From NCBI RefSeq assembly GCF_011440305.1, contig NZ_JAAOIW010000005.1, forward strand, positions 62,001 through 126,000: 64,000 nt of DNA. The letters run 5' to 3'. The position numbers were made by a program, and so were the translations under genes. This DNA is from Paenibacillus agricola. GTDB taxonomy: Bacteria > Bacillota > Bacilli > Paenibacillales > NBRC-103111. The notes beneath the pieces are model-generated. The model did no database searches, was not told the origin of the DNA, and saw nothing but the letters and a program-made list of their open reading frames with translations. Position 1 is the first letter of the stretch. Every line of letters begins with the position of its first letter. Shown piece after piece: positions 48,319-58,270 of this stretch.

Positions 48319-49938
48319 TTATGGAGCTATCGTTGTTTTTGGTCTTAAAATAGCGGTTCTTGTAACATTATCCCATTGTACGTCTAAACCGATTTCTTCA
48401 GCAAAAAAGCGAACTGGAACATAAGTGCGATCCTGCTTGATGTATGGAGCTACATCGGTTTCTTTTAAAGGAGCAACTAAGCCCTCTACGATTCGTTTAA
48501 CACCGGTTTTATCCACATATAATTCAATGCCTAGTCCATCTTTGGTTAATTGCAGACTGCGGTCCGCATCGTTAAACTTTACGGTATAGCCTAATGTTTC
48601 CGCAATTATACGAACAGGCACCATCGTTCTGTCATTCACGATTTCAGGCTGCGCATCAAATTGGATCCAGTTAGATTCATATGCTACCTTAATCGTATTG
48701 TCCTTGGGCAAATCCGCCGGTAGCTGATAAGGGCTTACCTTACGAACTTTGTTATTAAAAGCATCGGCTATAAGTATCGTTCCATCGGCTGCTACCGTAA
48801 CATCAGCAGGGTTCTTAAATGAAGCTCCCCGATCCACACCATCAGACTCGCCGCCACGTAAATTCGTTGCTCCTGCCAAAGTGGTAACCTTGCCTTGGTT
48901 TAAGTAGCGAATCGAATGATTCAAGCTATCAGCAATAACTAGGCCGCCTTCACCAGTAACCGCAATACCTTGCGGGGCATTGAATAACGCTTTGTCAGCA
49001 GGTCCATCCAAATAATCACCAGGTATGTACAAATCGGTTTCACCATACAGGGCACCTTGGGGATCATACCTATTATTGCCCGCTACCGTTGTAACTTGGT
49101 TAAGCTGGAAATCAATATAGCGGATTCTTTGGTTGCCGCTATCACTAACAAACAAATTCCCTTTGCTGTCTAACGCAAGTCCCGTTGGCTCATTAAATTT
49201 GGACACTAGGATAGAGCTGTCCAAATAATCTCCAGCCTGCACGACCTGGCCGGGTGTTACTTCAATTAAACGCCCCGATAAAGCATTCAAGGTTGTAACT
49301 TGGCCGGTCGGGCTTATGCTGCGGATCAGATGATTCAGCGTGTCCGCTACATAAACGGTTCCATCCGATTTGACAGCTACATCAGATGGGCGATGGAAGG
49401 TAGCTTCGCTACCAGCTCCATCTGCTATCCCGATTATTCCTGTTCCGGCAAGAGTAGTCACATTGCCGTTAGTATCGATTTTGCGTATCGCATTATTGCC
49501 TGCGTCTGCAACATACACATTTCCTTTGCCGTCTAGGCCAAGACCCATTGGTTCTTGGAAGAAAGACGTATCCACTTTGCCATCATAGCGGCCCCCCAGC
49601 GGAAACCCTTTAGCATCCACGTCTACAGTGACTCCGGCAAATGCAGTAACTTGACCGTCCTTTAGCTTACGAATCACATGATTGCGGGTATCGGATACAA
49701 GGATCGACCCATCGGGCATTATAGCTGTACTCGTAGGGTTCCGGAAAGAGGCAAGGGCTGCAAGTCCATTCTGGTTATCGAAATCACCAATTCCTGCTAG
49801 AGATGTCACATTCGTTAATAGTTGATCATCGCTTCCCTTTATGCTATCGACCGATAAAGCTGCGCCCCACACAGTAGTAGTGCTCATCAACAAAGTCGAA
49901 ATTAGGGCTAATGTGAAAACTTTGCTTACTTTATTCAT
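48319..49938 (-). CDS. Secreted NHL-repeat beta-propeller with copper-amine-oxidase-N stalk domain
   Basis: The protein has 539 residues. Signal peptide (VFTLALISTLLMSTTTVWGA). Six NHL repeats fill residues 40 to 400 (PSDVAVKSDGTVYVADTLNH, PTGLALDSKGNLFVSDSGNQ and others), a six-bladed propeller. The end has two stalk units (MVPVRIIAETLGYTVKFN and YVPVRFFAEEIGLDVQWD), typical of Paenibacillus surface proteins. It lies directly downstream of the FecR gene and is probably cotranscribed. Ligand unknown. Confidence 0.9.
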   Translation of the reverse strand: MNKVSKVFTLALISTLLMSTTTVWGAALSVDSIKGSDDQLLTNVTSLAGIGDFDNQNGLAALASFRNPTSTAIMPDGSILVSDTRNHVIRKLKDGQVTAFAGVTVDVDAKGFPLGGRYDGKVDTSFFQEPMGLGLDGKGNVYVADAGNNAIRKIDTNGNVTTLAGTGIIGIADGAGSEATFHRPSDVAVKSDGTVYVADTLNHLIRSISPTGQVTTLNALSGRLIEVTPGQVVQAGDYLDSSILVSKFNEPTGLALDSKGNLFVSDSGNQRIRYIDFQLNQVTTVAGNNRYDPQGALYGETDLYIPGDYLDGPADKALFNAPQGIAVTGEGGLVIADSLNHSIRYLNQGKVTTLAGATNLRGGESDGVDRGASFKNPADVTVAADGTILIADAFNNKVRKVSPYQLPADLPKDNTIKVAYESNWIQFDAQPEIVNDRTMVPVRIIAETLGYTVKFNDADRSLQLTKDGLGIELYVDKTGVKRIVEGLVAPLKETDVAPYIKQDRTYVPVRFFAEEIGLDVQWDNVTRTAILRPKTTIAP

Positions 49939-49963
49939 AGGGTTCCCCTTTCTTTATGTTTCC

Positions 49964-52141
49964 TTACTTAGTCGTTACGCTCAAAGATTTGGGTGCATGG
50001 GCTAGGCCTGAGCCCAGTTCGTAAACAACGGCTCCGGTTTTGTCAACAATTTTAACATAGACTAGATCTACGGTTGCCGGATTTACAGATCCGCTACCAA
50101 CCTGTAATGGAATTGCTACTAACAGCTTCTCTCCACTAACCGTTAGATTGTTAATGGTGCCAGTATTGGCTGCGGTTTCGAATTGGGAGGCTGCGTAGAT
50201 CAGCTCGCTTTGTGTAGAGCCTGTAACCTGACGCATCGTTTCAGCTGTTGAAGCCCCATCGAAGACCGTACCATTAACGTCCGTTATTGTGGTAGGTCCT
50301 GTATAGCTAAAGTCGGAGTTCTTGTATACCAAATGCGCTTCTACCGCATAAAATTGGTTAGCAGGCAAGAAGTTTTTCAGAGACAAATTCAGGTTAGCTA
50401 CACCACCTGTAACTCCGCCCTGCGCCAATACAACATCAGCCACTATAGGCTGTTCCGAATTATTGACAGTGATCGGAGGGATGGAAACCGAAGCACTGTA
50501 TCTCTGGGCACGTTCTGAGCGTGCAGTTAAATTGTACACGCCATTAAGCAATGCAAGATCGAAGACTACCTCATTGTCACCCTGGCCTGTCAAAGTAGAT
50601 AGCACGGTATTCCCATTTAATATTTGGATATTGGATGTAAAAGGAGCTTTAAGCTTGATCTGTACATTACCTGTAGTAACGGTAGTCGGTTGAGCAGGAC
50701 TTATTAAGTTAGGAGCCACAGGTACGGAAGCATTATTGTTATTGCTGCTGTTTCCTGATCCCGAGCTGGATCCTCCACCCGACCCTCCTGTAGTCGTTCC
50801 GGTGCCCGTAGTACTTGTACCCGTTGCTGCACTGTTGGCAGTTTTACTTGCTTCAAAGCTTGCCTTCTCTGAAGGGGAAAGCTGCTTAATGAAGTCTTGC
50901 TCTGCTTTTTTGGCAGTTTCCTCTTCTACCTTCTTATTGGCGGCAGCAACCCGTTTCTTTTCCAATTCAACAGCCTCGAGGACCGATTTCAGTTTATTTT
51001 TCAGTTCATTCTCCATCTTTAACTGCTCGGCTAGCTTCATGGCTTTAAGTGTTTCTAGCTTTGCTAATTCTTCTTGTTTGATCCTTTCTTTCTCTGCATC
51101 GACTCCGGCAGTATGATCAAGAGGCTCTACCTTATTCAAATCAATTTTTTTGTCCAATGCCTCAATTCTATTGTTGGCGTCATTAAGGATTTCCTTCATT
51201 TTTTCCGGGGAAATTTTCTTTTGCTCCAAAGCTATCTTGGCAATATTCCCGATCACATTGTCCAAGTTTTTGCTGATTCTATTCAAGGTTTCGATATCGT
51301 TAATTGTCAACGCTGAATTACCTGTGTCAGCTTTATTTTTTTCTGCAATTTCAGCCCTTTTCTTATCAAGAAACACTTGATTTTCCCGATCAATCTCGGC
51401 TTTGTTCTTAATGATGATTTCTAACAAAGCTGGCGAGGCTTGCTCGACCAATTTATAAATATCAACGATTTCAACCTTTACATTTAAGTCCGATACTTCT
51501 TTACGATCTGTTAAGCTAATTTGCTGTGTAGGCAGCAATAGTGTAGTCCGTTCTTGCTGCGAATTGTTCGTATCCGGCTCATTATATGTTGTAGTTGTGG
51601 TTAATACAGCCCCAGCACCTACGGAAACAAAAGTATTACCTGTGATAGGGTCTACACCCATGAAAAACTGGGTACCACGCACAGCCATGACCGCTGTTGG
51701 TGTTTCAACTTCAAACTCATCATCAGAGCCAACTAGTGATTTTACTTTAACCCACATGGAGCCTGCCCAAGAGGAAACCTTAGATTGCTTGCCATTCTTT
51801 TCGCTTGCTAAATCCGTTATACTAACTTCGGCATTATCTCCGATACTGATTTCATCATCATGGTCGGCAATGCGAATAACAGCTGAAGATTCGGCTCCTG
51901 TAAAAATCACGTCACCTTGATTTAAAGTCATATCCCCATAAGCCGTATAGGATTTAGAGCCCCCTGACTTTTTGACAGTGACCGTCCCTTTTACATCAAC
52001 GATAATGGCAGCACGTGTACTTTTTGCTTGAATAGGTTCAGATAATGCCACAGACAGCAATGAAAATACCATGCAAAAAGCTACAAATAAAGATAAAAAT
52101 GATTTGCTACCGCCCATCCTCATCTTATTCCCATATCCCAC
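49964..52141 (-). CDS. Secreted FecR-domain protein with coiled coil and Ig/cohesin-like C-terminus
   Basis: The protein has 725 residues. Signal peptide (FLSLFVAFCMVFSLLSVALS). FecR domain at 40 to 200: VKGTVTVKKSGG, GDVIFTGAESSAVIRIADHD, SWAGSMWVKVKSL, ETPTAVMAVRGTQFFMGVD. A long charged coiled coil (about 245 to 440) is followed by a Gly/Ser linker and a beta-rich C-terminal part that resembles cohesin/Ig modules (YAVEAHLVYKNSDFSYTG). Such FecR proteins often pair with CHASE2 cyclases, as here. Role unknown. Confidence 0.85.
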   Translation of the reverse strand: MGYGNKMRMGGSKSFLSLFVAFCMVFSLLSVALSEPIQAKSTRAAIIVDVKGTVTVKKSGGSKSYTAYGDMTLNQGDVIFTGAESSAVIRIADHDDEISIGDNAEVSITDLASEKNGKQSKVSSWAGSMWVKVKSLVGSDDEFEVETPTAVMAVRGTQFFMGVDPITGNTFVSVGAGAVLTTTTTYNEPDTNNSQQERTTLLLPTQQISLTDRKEVSDLNVKVEIVDIYKLVEQASPALLEIIIKNKAEIDRENQVFLDKKRAEIAEKNKADTGNSALTINDIETLNRISKNLDNVIGNIAKIALEQKKISPEKMKEILNDANNRIEALDKKIDLNKVEPLDHTAGVDAEKERIKQEELAKLETLKAMKLAEQLKMENELKNKLKSVLEAVELEKKRVAAANKKVEEETAKKAEQDFIKQLSPSEKASFEASKTANSAATGTSTTGTGTTTGGSGGGSSSGSGNSSNNNNASVPVAPNLISPAQPTTVTTGNVQIKLKAPFTSNIQILNGNTVLSTLTGQGDNEVVFDLALLNGVYNLTARSERAQRYSASVSIPPITVNNSEQPIVADVVLAQGGVTGGVANLNLSLKNFLPANQFYAVEAHLVYKNSDFSYTGPTTITDVNGTVFDGASTAETMRQVTGSTQSELIYAASQFETAANTGTINNLTVSGEKLLVAIPLQVGSGSVNPATVDLVYVKIVDKTGAVVYELGSGLAHAPKSLSVTTK

Positions 52142-52259
52142 AGTAAATCTCCTCTCATTCTTCCAGCATTTTACGTTATCCCGAGTTACGTATCCTCTTA
52201 TTCACTCTCTATCAATTGTAAGTTGAGACACATTAAATGGCAATGCAAAGTTTGACACA

Positions 52260-54092
52260 CTATGACGCTTTACCTGACTTCTTTTCTTCGACTGGGGCTC
52301 CTTTTACACTCACAACCTCAAATAATTTTAATGGAGCGCTCTTACCTTTCATTAGCTTCTCTCCAGCGAATTCATATTCAAAATAATCCTTCGTTAATTC
52401 ATAGGTGGATTCGGAAACCCATACCTTATTGGGCCTTGCATTGGACTCGATTCTCGCTGCTGTATTCACGTTGTCACCAATAGCCGTATAATCCACCCGC
52501 AAATAGGAGCCTATGTTGCCTACAACAACATCACCGGTATTGATGCCTACCCGTATGCTTAAGGAGACCCCATATTTAGCTTCAACATCCCTCCGAATCT
52601 GCTCCATGCCTTCTTGGATTTCGAACCCTGTCTTCACTGCGTAATAAGCATGGTTAGGCACATCCAGTGGAGCATTATATAAGATCATAGCCGCATCCCC
52701 GATAAATTTATCAATCGTTCCCCGATTCTCAAGGGTACGCTCCGTAATCAGGTTAAACATCATATTCAGGAAATCGACAACCTCCTCAGGTTTAAGCTTC
52801 TCCGATAGTGGCGTAAAGCCGCTAACATCCAGGAACAGTAGCGATAATTCCCGCTTGATGCCACCCAATTGGATTTCCGAATCGCTCTTGGCAATTTCTT
52901 TAACCAGATCCGGCGATATGTAGCGTCCAAATTGCTTTGTGATGTAGTTTTTCTGTTTGGTTTCAAAATATGTTTTCATCGCGATATTGCCAATATAAGA
53001 GATGAGTCCACTTAAGACAACACCAATGGTATCCAAGTAAAGATTGCTATAGGCGAAAGTAAAGTATTGAAGAGCCAACAAACCAAGTGAAACAACGATT
53101 ACTATTAAAATGCTGGTAATGGATTTCAGCCTCCATGTGAGGAAACCGAATAAGGCGATCATAAATGCCGCCATTGCCAGTGTTATAGCCCCGCTAACAG
53201 GCACGATTACCTTCTGGTTTAAAATTTGGTTTAATATATTCGCATGCGCATATACCAGATGCATATGGCGCTCCACCGGCGTGATGCCTTCATCTGAGCC
53301 CGGAGCCGTATAACCAATAAGAATGATCCGATCTTTGAACACTTGTGGTGGTATGGAGCCGCTTAATACTTTCGAGAAAGGGATCGTTTCGAAGTTGAAT
53401 TCTTTGCCATCCCATTTGATTAGCATTTCTGATTTGGGGCGATTTTGTAAAAGGGGGAGGTTCAAATACTTAGTAACGTCTGCACCGGCCAATTGTGCCA
53501 TTGCTAGCCCTAAAGTGGGCAATACGCCATCAGGTGTATCAATTTGCAGCCAATTGGAGCGTACCACTCCGTCGGAATCGAAGGTAGCATTCACATGTGC
53601 CTTATGGACTGATTTTTGAAACATTGGAATCGGTTGGTCCGTGTTGCGCGCCATAATCAGCTCGCCCGCCTTAACTGTGGTAGAACGATCAAAGTCGCCC
53701 TCCAGGTCAGCATGTGACGGAATAATAATATTTTTATGCTTAGCCAATTCCTCAGCTAAAATTTTGTCGCTTTCTGGCTTCGTGCTGTCTGTGTAAAGCT
53801 CGATATCAAAGGCTATTACTTTAGCGCCGGCTGTTTCTAGTTGACTGATCATTTGTGCATAAACCTTGCGGTCCCATGGATAAGGTCCCACGGATTTGAT
53901 AGATTCCGTATCGATTCCAATAACGAGGATATCTTCATGTGGAGCACCGTTCATTGATTGCTTCATATTGATGTCAAATACTTGATCTGAAAGCACCTTC
54001 CATAAACCTAAAACAAGAAAAACCAAACAGATCAATACCACCAATGTATTTCCCATAACAATGACGGCAGATTTGCTGACACCCTTTTTCAT
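52260..54092 (-). CDS. CHASE2-domain class III adenylate/guanylate cyclase
   Basis: The protein has 610 residues. Membrane helix 1 (VIVMGNTLVVLICLVFLVLG), extracellular CHASE2 domain (HEDILVIGIDTESIKSVGPY, PWDRKVYAQMISQLETAGA), three helices near 320 to 400, then a class III cyclase domain: LLFLDVSGFTPLSEKLKPEE (metal Asp), FIGDAAMILYNAP, VGINTGDVVVGNIGS, YTAIGDNVNTAARIES. Purine-specifying positions look adenylate-like but this is not certain. ATG 54092 follows GGAGGGGCTAAA. It should turn an external signal into cAMP or cGMP. Confidence 0.92.
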   Translation of the reverse strand: MKKGVSKSAVIVMGNTLVVLICLVFLVLGLWKVLSDQVFDINMKQSMNGAPHEDILVIGIDTESIKSVGPYPWDRKVYAQMISQLETAGAKVIAFDIELYTDSTKPESDKILAEELAKHKNIIIPSHADLEGDFDRSTTVKAGELIMARNTDQPIPMFQKSVHKAHVNATFDSDGVVRSNWLQIDTPDGVLPTLGLAMAQLAGADVTKYLNLPLLQNRPKSEMLIKWDGKEFNFETIPFSKVLSGSIPPQVFKDRIILIGYTAPGSDEGITPVERHMHLVYAHANILNQILNQKVIVPVSGAITLAMAAFMIALFGFLTWRLKSITSILIVIVVSLGLLALQYFTFAYSNLYLDTIGVVLSGLISYIGNIAMKTYFETKQKNYITKQFGRYISPDLVKEIAKSDSEIQLGGIKRELSLLFLDVSGFTPLSEKLKPEEVVDFLNMMFNLITERTLENRGTIDKFIGDAAMILYNAPLDVPNHAYYAVKTGFEIQEGMEQIRRDVEAKYGVSLSIRVGINTGDVVVGNIGSYLRVDYTAIGDNVNTAARIESNARPNKVWVSESTYELTKDYFEYEFAGEKLMKGKSAPLKLFEVVSVKGAPVEEKKSGKAS

Positions 54093-54180
54093 TTTAGCCC
54101 CTCCAACCCAGATTCGCTCTAATATTACCATACTTTTTTGCCTATAAGCATCAAAAAACGTCAATTTTTGCATAAATAAA

Positions 54181-54230
54181 AAAAAGTCTTTTTCCTAGGG
54201 ACTACATCCCTAAGAAAAAGACTTTTTTCA
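54181..54230. terminator. Long hairpin terminator after the ferredoxin gene
   Basis: AAAAAGTCTTTTTCCTAGGGA and its complement pair over some 20 bp with A and T tracts. It ends the minus-strand ferredoxin transcript at 54244. Confidence 0.85.
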
Positions 54231-54243
54231 GCTAAAGAATTAT

Positions 54244-54555
<312 letters not shown>

Positions 54556-55062
54556 TTAAGAGTTAAATCGCCCTTTTATCCAGTTGGCAAGAGCCTCCAA
54601 GTCGTCTGGATCAAAAAACGGAACCCCTTTAATACTATATTCCCTTAAGGGCTCGGGAGCTACAACAGCAATAGGCAAATGGGGTAAATTCGAGATAATC
54701 TGGGATTGCTCCTCATTACGGAATAAGGCGATTTTATCATGATTACCTTGCTTGAAGCCCTCAACCATTATTAAATCATACCCTTCAGCCTGAAGTTTAG
54801 GCAAGAGGCTGTCCAAATCTGTGGGCACTTTTTTATAGGTAACGTAGGCATTGGGCGAAACAACTACCGTTGCAGCGGCACCTGCCTCAATAAATTGTGC
54901 AGAATCACTGCCAGTCGCTTCTCTATAATGCCCATGTGCGTCATGTTTCACTACTGCACAGCTAATATGGTTTAGCGCAAAATAGTGAACCAGCCGAGAG
55001 ATCAGCCTGGTCTTTCCACTATTGGAATATCCGGTAAATCCGATTACGACGGTCAACTTCAA
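54556..55062 (-). CDS. mobB: Molybdopterin-guanine dinucleotide biosynthesis protein B
   Basis: The protein has 168 residues. P-loop GYSNSGKTRLISRLV near residue 11, then CAVVKHDAHGHY and DLIMVEGFKQGNHDKIALFR, all MobB hallmarks. It binds GTP and assists MobA in nucleotide attachment to molybdopterin. Its start overlaps the stop of the DinB-type gene by 4 nt, so the two are coupled, an odd functional pairing. Confidence 0.88.
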   Translation of the reverse strand: MKLTVVIGFTGYSNSGKTRLISRLVHYFALNHISCAVVKHDAHGHYREATGSDSAQFIEAGAAATVVVSPNAYVTYKKVPTDLDSLLPKLQAEGYDLIMVEGFKQGNHDKIALFRNEEQSQIISNLPHLPIAVVAPEPLREYSIKGVPFFDPDDLEALANWIKGRFNS

Positions 55063-56345
55063 TCCTCCTCCAAAGGGCGATCCCTTAAATGGTCCATTTG
55101 CAGCGAGGTTCCCCTTGATTTGTGGTTGCGAATCATTGCGGAAGGATCGTCACTCAGCATACCTGCCGTCAAGATAGCACTTTCGCCAAATTTGTCGCGC
55201 AGTGCATCTATGGTTCGCATCAGCTTATCTTTAACCGGACGCTGCTGGTAATCGAATAAATCCATTTGAACCGCAGTTTCTTCTTTGTTCAACAGATTCT
55301 GTAAGGTAATTCCCAGAAGCCGAACTGGCTTCCCTTGTTCCCAATGCTCTTCATAGAGCTTGCAGGCCATCTTAAATATATCTTCACGCGTTTCCGTTGG
55401 CACTGGAAGCTTGGCCGCTCTTGTAATGGTTCTCATATCTGGGTCACGAATGGTGATTTGGATGGTTTGGGAAAGAAGCTGCTGCTTGCGAATACGCCGA
55501 CCTACTTGATCTGCCAAATTAAGAAAAACCCGATAAATATCGTTGCGATCCGTAAAATTCGTTGGCAGGGTTGTTGTGTGTCCAATTGATTTGCTCTGCT
55601 CTCGCTCCGAGTTGACCTCCGATGAGTCCTCACCATTCGCCGATCGCTTCAGTACCGCACCCATAATGCCAAACTGCTCCGCTAGCAAAGCATCATCAGC
55701 CTTAGCGAGTTGCCCTAGCGTCTGGATATTTAATTTCTTCAGCTTATCCGCAGTTTTGTTGCCAATTCCATATAATTGGTTGCAAGGGCGCTCCCATAAT
55801 AAAAGCGGAACCTCTCTCTTTCGCAAAATGGTAATCCCATTGGGCTTTTTCATATCTGAAGCCATTTTCGCCAACAGCTTATTCGGGGCAATTCCGATCG
55901 AGCAAGGCAGCAGTAGCTCATTACGTATTCGTGATTGAAGCATCTCGGCAATTTCAATAGGCGTTCCAAATTGCTTCGAGCCTGTAATATCCATAAAGCA
56001 TTCATCAATGGACATAGCTTCGATCAGAGGGGAGTAATCATAGGCTATCTTCATGAAACGACGGGAAAAATCACGGTATAAATCAAAATCGGGCCGAATA
56101 AGGATCAATTCAGGGCAGCTTTTTAAAGCCTGTCCAACCAGCATCCCGGTTTTGACCCCCTTGGCGCGGGCAACGTAGGAGCAGGTCACAATGATCCCTT
56201 TACGGAGCTCCACACTTCCGGCTACAGCTGTCGCCTTCCCCTTGTAAACGCCAGGCTCTACAGCTTCGTGCACCGAGCAGTAAAAAGCATTCATGTCGAT
56301 GTGCAGGATGACTCTGCCTTTAATCGGGTACGCTTCTGTGGACAT
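55059..56345 (-). CDS. dinB: Y-family DNA polymerase IV
   Basis: The protein has 428 residues. Active-site boxes: VILHIDMNAFYCSVHEAV with the metal Asp, YSPLIEAMSIDECFMDITGS (SIDE), CSIGIAPNKLLAKMASDMKK, then helix-hairpin-helix (LYGIGNKTADKLKKLNIQTL) and the little-finger domain. A C-terminal tail (MDLFDYQQR) fits the beta-clamp-binding QxDLF-like motif. It performs translesion synthesis. ATG or GTG start at 56345. Confidence 0.93.
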   Translation of the reverse strand: MSTEAYPIKGRVILHIDMNAFYCSVHEAVEPGVYKGKATAVAGSVELRKGIIVTCSYVARAKGVKTGMLVGQALKSCPELILIRPDFDLYRDFSRRFMKIAYDYSPLIEAMSIDECFMDITGSKQFGTPIEIAEMLQSRIRNELLLPCSIGIAPNKLLAKMASDMKKPNGITILRKREVPLLLWERPCNQLYGIGNKTADKLKKLNIQTLGQLAKADDALLAEQFGIMGAVLKRSANGEDSSEVNSEREQSKSIGHTTTLPTNFTDRNDIYRVFLNLADQVGRRIRKQQLLSQTIQITIRDPDMRTITRAAKLPVPTETREDIFKMACKLYEEHWEQGKPVRLLGITLQNLLNKEETAVQMDLFDYQQRPVKDKLMRTIDALRDKFGESAILTAGMLSDDPSAMIRNHKSRGTSLQMDHLRDRPLEED

Positions 56346-56464
56346 TGGTCGTGCTACCCCCAGACAAGGTAATGGCTTTCAAATTGAATAATCTCTTTCA
56401 TTTAAGGATACCTTCCCTAATGAAGCAGGTCAAGCAGCCACCTCTGTCTATTTTCATGAAAGTA

Positions 56465-56495
56465 TTACCCTTATCGATGCTTGTTGTGCTATAAT
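56465..56495 (+). promoter_or_regulatory. Extended -10 promoter of cimA
   Basis: TGTGCTATAAT has TGn before TATAAT (56490-56495). The -35 is weak. The ATG at 56543 follows CAGGAGGACTATCC. Confidence 0.55.
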
Positions 56496-56542
56496 AGTAC
56501 ATTATATTTCGTGAAAGTGTTCTAGGATCAGGAGGACTATCC

Positions 56543-58162
56543 ATGGCTACTAATGTAAAAATTTTTGATACTACTTTAAGGGACGGCACACAAGGAGAAG
56601 GCATCAGCTTATCGGTCGAGGACAAGATGAAAATTGCCCGCAAGCTTGATTCGCTTGGTGTTCATTATATTGAGGGCGGATGGCCAGGCAGCAACAATAA
56701 AGATATCGAGTTTTTCCTGCGTGTGCAGGAGCTGGAATTGGTCAATGCCAAGGTTACGGCTTTTGGAAGCACACGCCGCAAAGGCATTCTTCCCGAGGAT
56801 GATGCCAACCTGAACAGAATCCTCGAGGTCGGCGTTCCTGTTGCTACGATATTTGGCAAGTCATGGGATTTCCATGTCCACCATGCCATCCAAACGACGC
56901 TTGAGGAAAACTTGGCGATGATTTATGATTCCGTCCATTATCTAAAAAGCAAAGGCCTCGAAGTTATTTATGATGCCGAGCATTTTTTTGACGGGTACAA
57001 AAACAACACCGAATATGCCTTGCAAACGATCAAAAAAGCCGAAGAGGCCGGCGCAGACTGGATTGTGCTATGCGATACGAATGGCGGCTCGCTACCGCAT
57101 GAGGTTAGCGAAATTGTAGCTGCCGTCAAGCAAGCAATCTCGGCACCTATTGGCATTCATGCCCACAACGATTGCGAGGTTGGCGTCGCGAACAGCCTGG
57201 CAGCGGTCATGGCAGGCGCCACCCAGGTGCAGGGCACGATCAATGGCTTTGGCGAGCGCTGCGGCAACGCCAACCTCTGCTCGATCATCCCGAACTTGCA
57301 ATTGAAGCTGAACTATTCCTGTATTACGGCATCACAGCTTGAGAGCTTAACTGGGGTCGCCCGCTATGTCAGCGAAATTGCCAACATGCATTTGCCTGTC
57401 AACCAAGCATATGTCGGAACGGCATCATTTGCTCATAAAGGAGGCATCCATGTCTCAGCTATTCTACGTAATGCCAGCACCTACGAGCATATCACTCCAG
57501 AGCAAGTAGGAAACAAGCAACGTGTTCTGGTATCTGAACTAGCGGGCCAAAGCAACCTGGTATTCAAAGCCCAGGAGCTAGGCCTTGATTTCAATAACAA
57601 TAATCAGCAATCCCGACAATTGATTGAGCAGATTAAAGAAATGGAGCACCAGGGCTACCAGTTCGAAGGGGCTGACGCTTCTCTGGAATTGCTCATTCGT
57701 GATGCTTATGGCAGCTTAGAGGAAATTTTCACTCTCGAATCGTTCAAAATTATGGTTATGAAAACCGTCAACCAGCCTGTGGTGACTGAAGCCATCGTGA
57801 AGATGAAAATTAATGGAGAATCGGTCTATAACGCTGCAGAAGGCAACGGTCCGGTCAATGCCTTAGATAACGCCCTGCGCAAATGCTTGCTGCAGCACTA
57901 CCCCGCCCTGAAAAATATCCATCTAACTGATTATAAGGTTCGGGTACTGGATGAAAAAGACAATACAGCCGGCAAAGTGCGCGTACTGATCGAGTCCACC
58001 AACTTCGACAACACATGGAACACAATTGGCGTATCGGCTAATATTATTGAAGCCAGCTGGCAGGCGCTTACCGATAGCATCCGCTACGCGCTTATTGGCC
58101 AAGCCAAGGCAGATGTACACACCGAAGAGCAAAAGGAACGCCACGGCCTCGTTAACCACTAG
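56543..58162 (+). CDS. cimA: (R)-citramalate synthase
   Basis: The protein has 539 residues, the usual length. KIFDTTLRDGTQGEGISLSV, HYIEGGWPGSNNKD, GIHAHNDCEVGVANSLAAV and TINGFGERCGNANLCSIIP are the DRE-TIM signature of the CimA group (GEGIS and GGWPGSN rather than the LeuA forms). The C-terminal LeuA-dimer domain binds the feedback effector (VRVLIESTNFDNTWNTIGVS). It condenses acetyl-CoA and pyruvate toward isoleucine. It is single, with its own promoter and terminator. Confidence 0.93.
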   Translation: MATNVKIFDTTLRDGTQGEGISLSVEDKMKIARKLDSLGVHYIEGGWPGSNNKDIEFFLRVQELELVNAKVTAFGSTRRKGILPEDDANLNRILEVGVPVATIFGKSWDFHVHHAIQTTLEENLAMIYDSVHYLKSKGLEVIYDAEHFFDGYKNNTEYALQTIKKAEEAGADWIVLCDTNGGSLPHEVSEIVAAVKQAISAPIGIHAHNDCEVGVANSLAAVMAGATQVQGTINGFGERCGNANLCSIIPNLQLKLNYSCITASQLESLTGVARYVSEIANMHLPVNQAYVGTASFAHKGGIHVSAILRNASTYEHITPEQVGNKQRVLVSELAGQSNLVFKAQELGLDFNNNNQQSRQLIEQIKEMEHQGYQFEGADASLELLIRDAYGSLEEIFTLESFKIMVMKTVNQPVVTEAIVKMKINGESVYNAAEGNGPVNALDNALRKCLLQHYPALKNIHLTDYKVRVLDEKDNTAGKVRVLIESTNFDNTWNTIGVSANIIEASWQALTDSIRYALIGQAKADVHTEEQKERHGLVNH

Positions 58163-58215
58163 GCGAATGCCTTTAGAGAATGAAGCAGCTCCACAGCTGC
58201 CAAGATGTTGCAAGG

Positions 58216-58258
58216 ACCTCGATTTCCCATACTGTGGAGATCGAGGTTATTTGCCGTT
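58216..58258 (+). terminator. Terminator after cimA
   Basis: CCTCGAT and ATCGAGG pair around a 16-nt loop with an inner CTCC-type pairing, followed by TTATTTG. Confidence 0.65.
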
Positions 58259-58270
58259 TATTGGGTTTCA

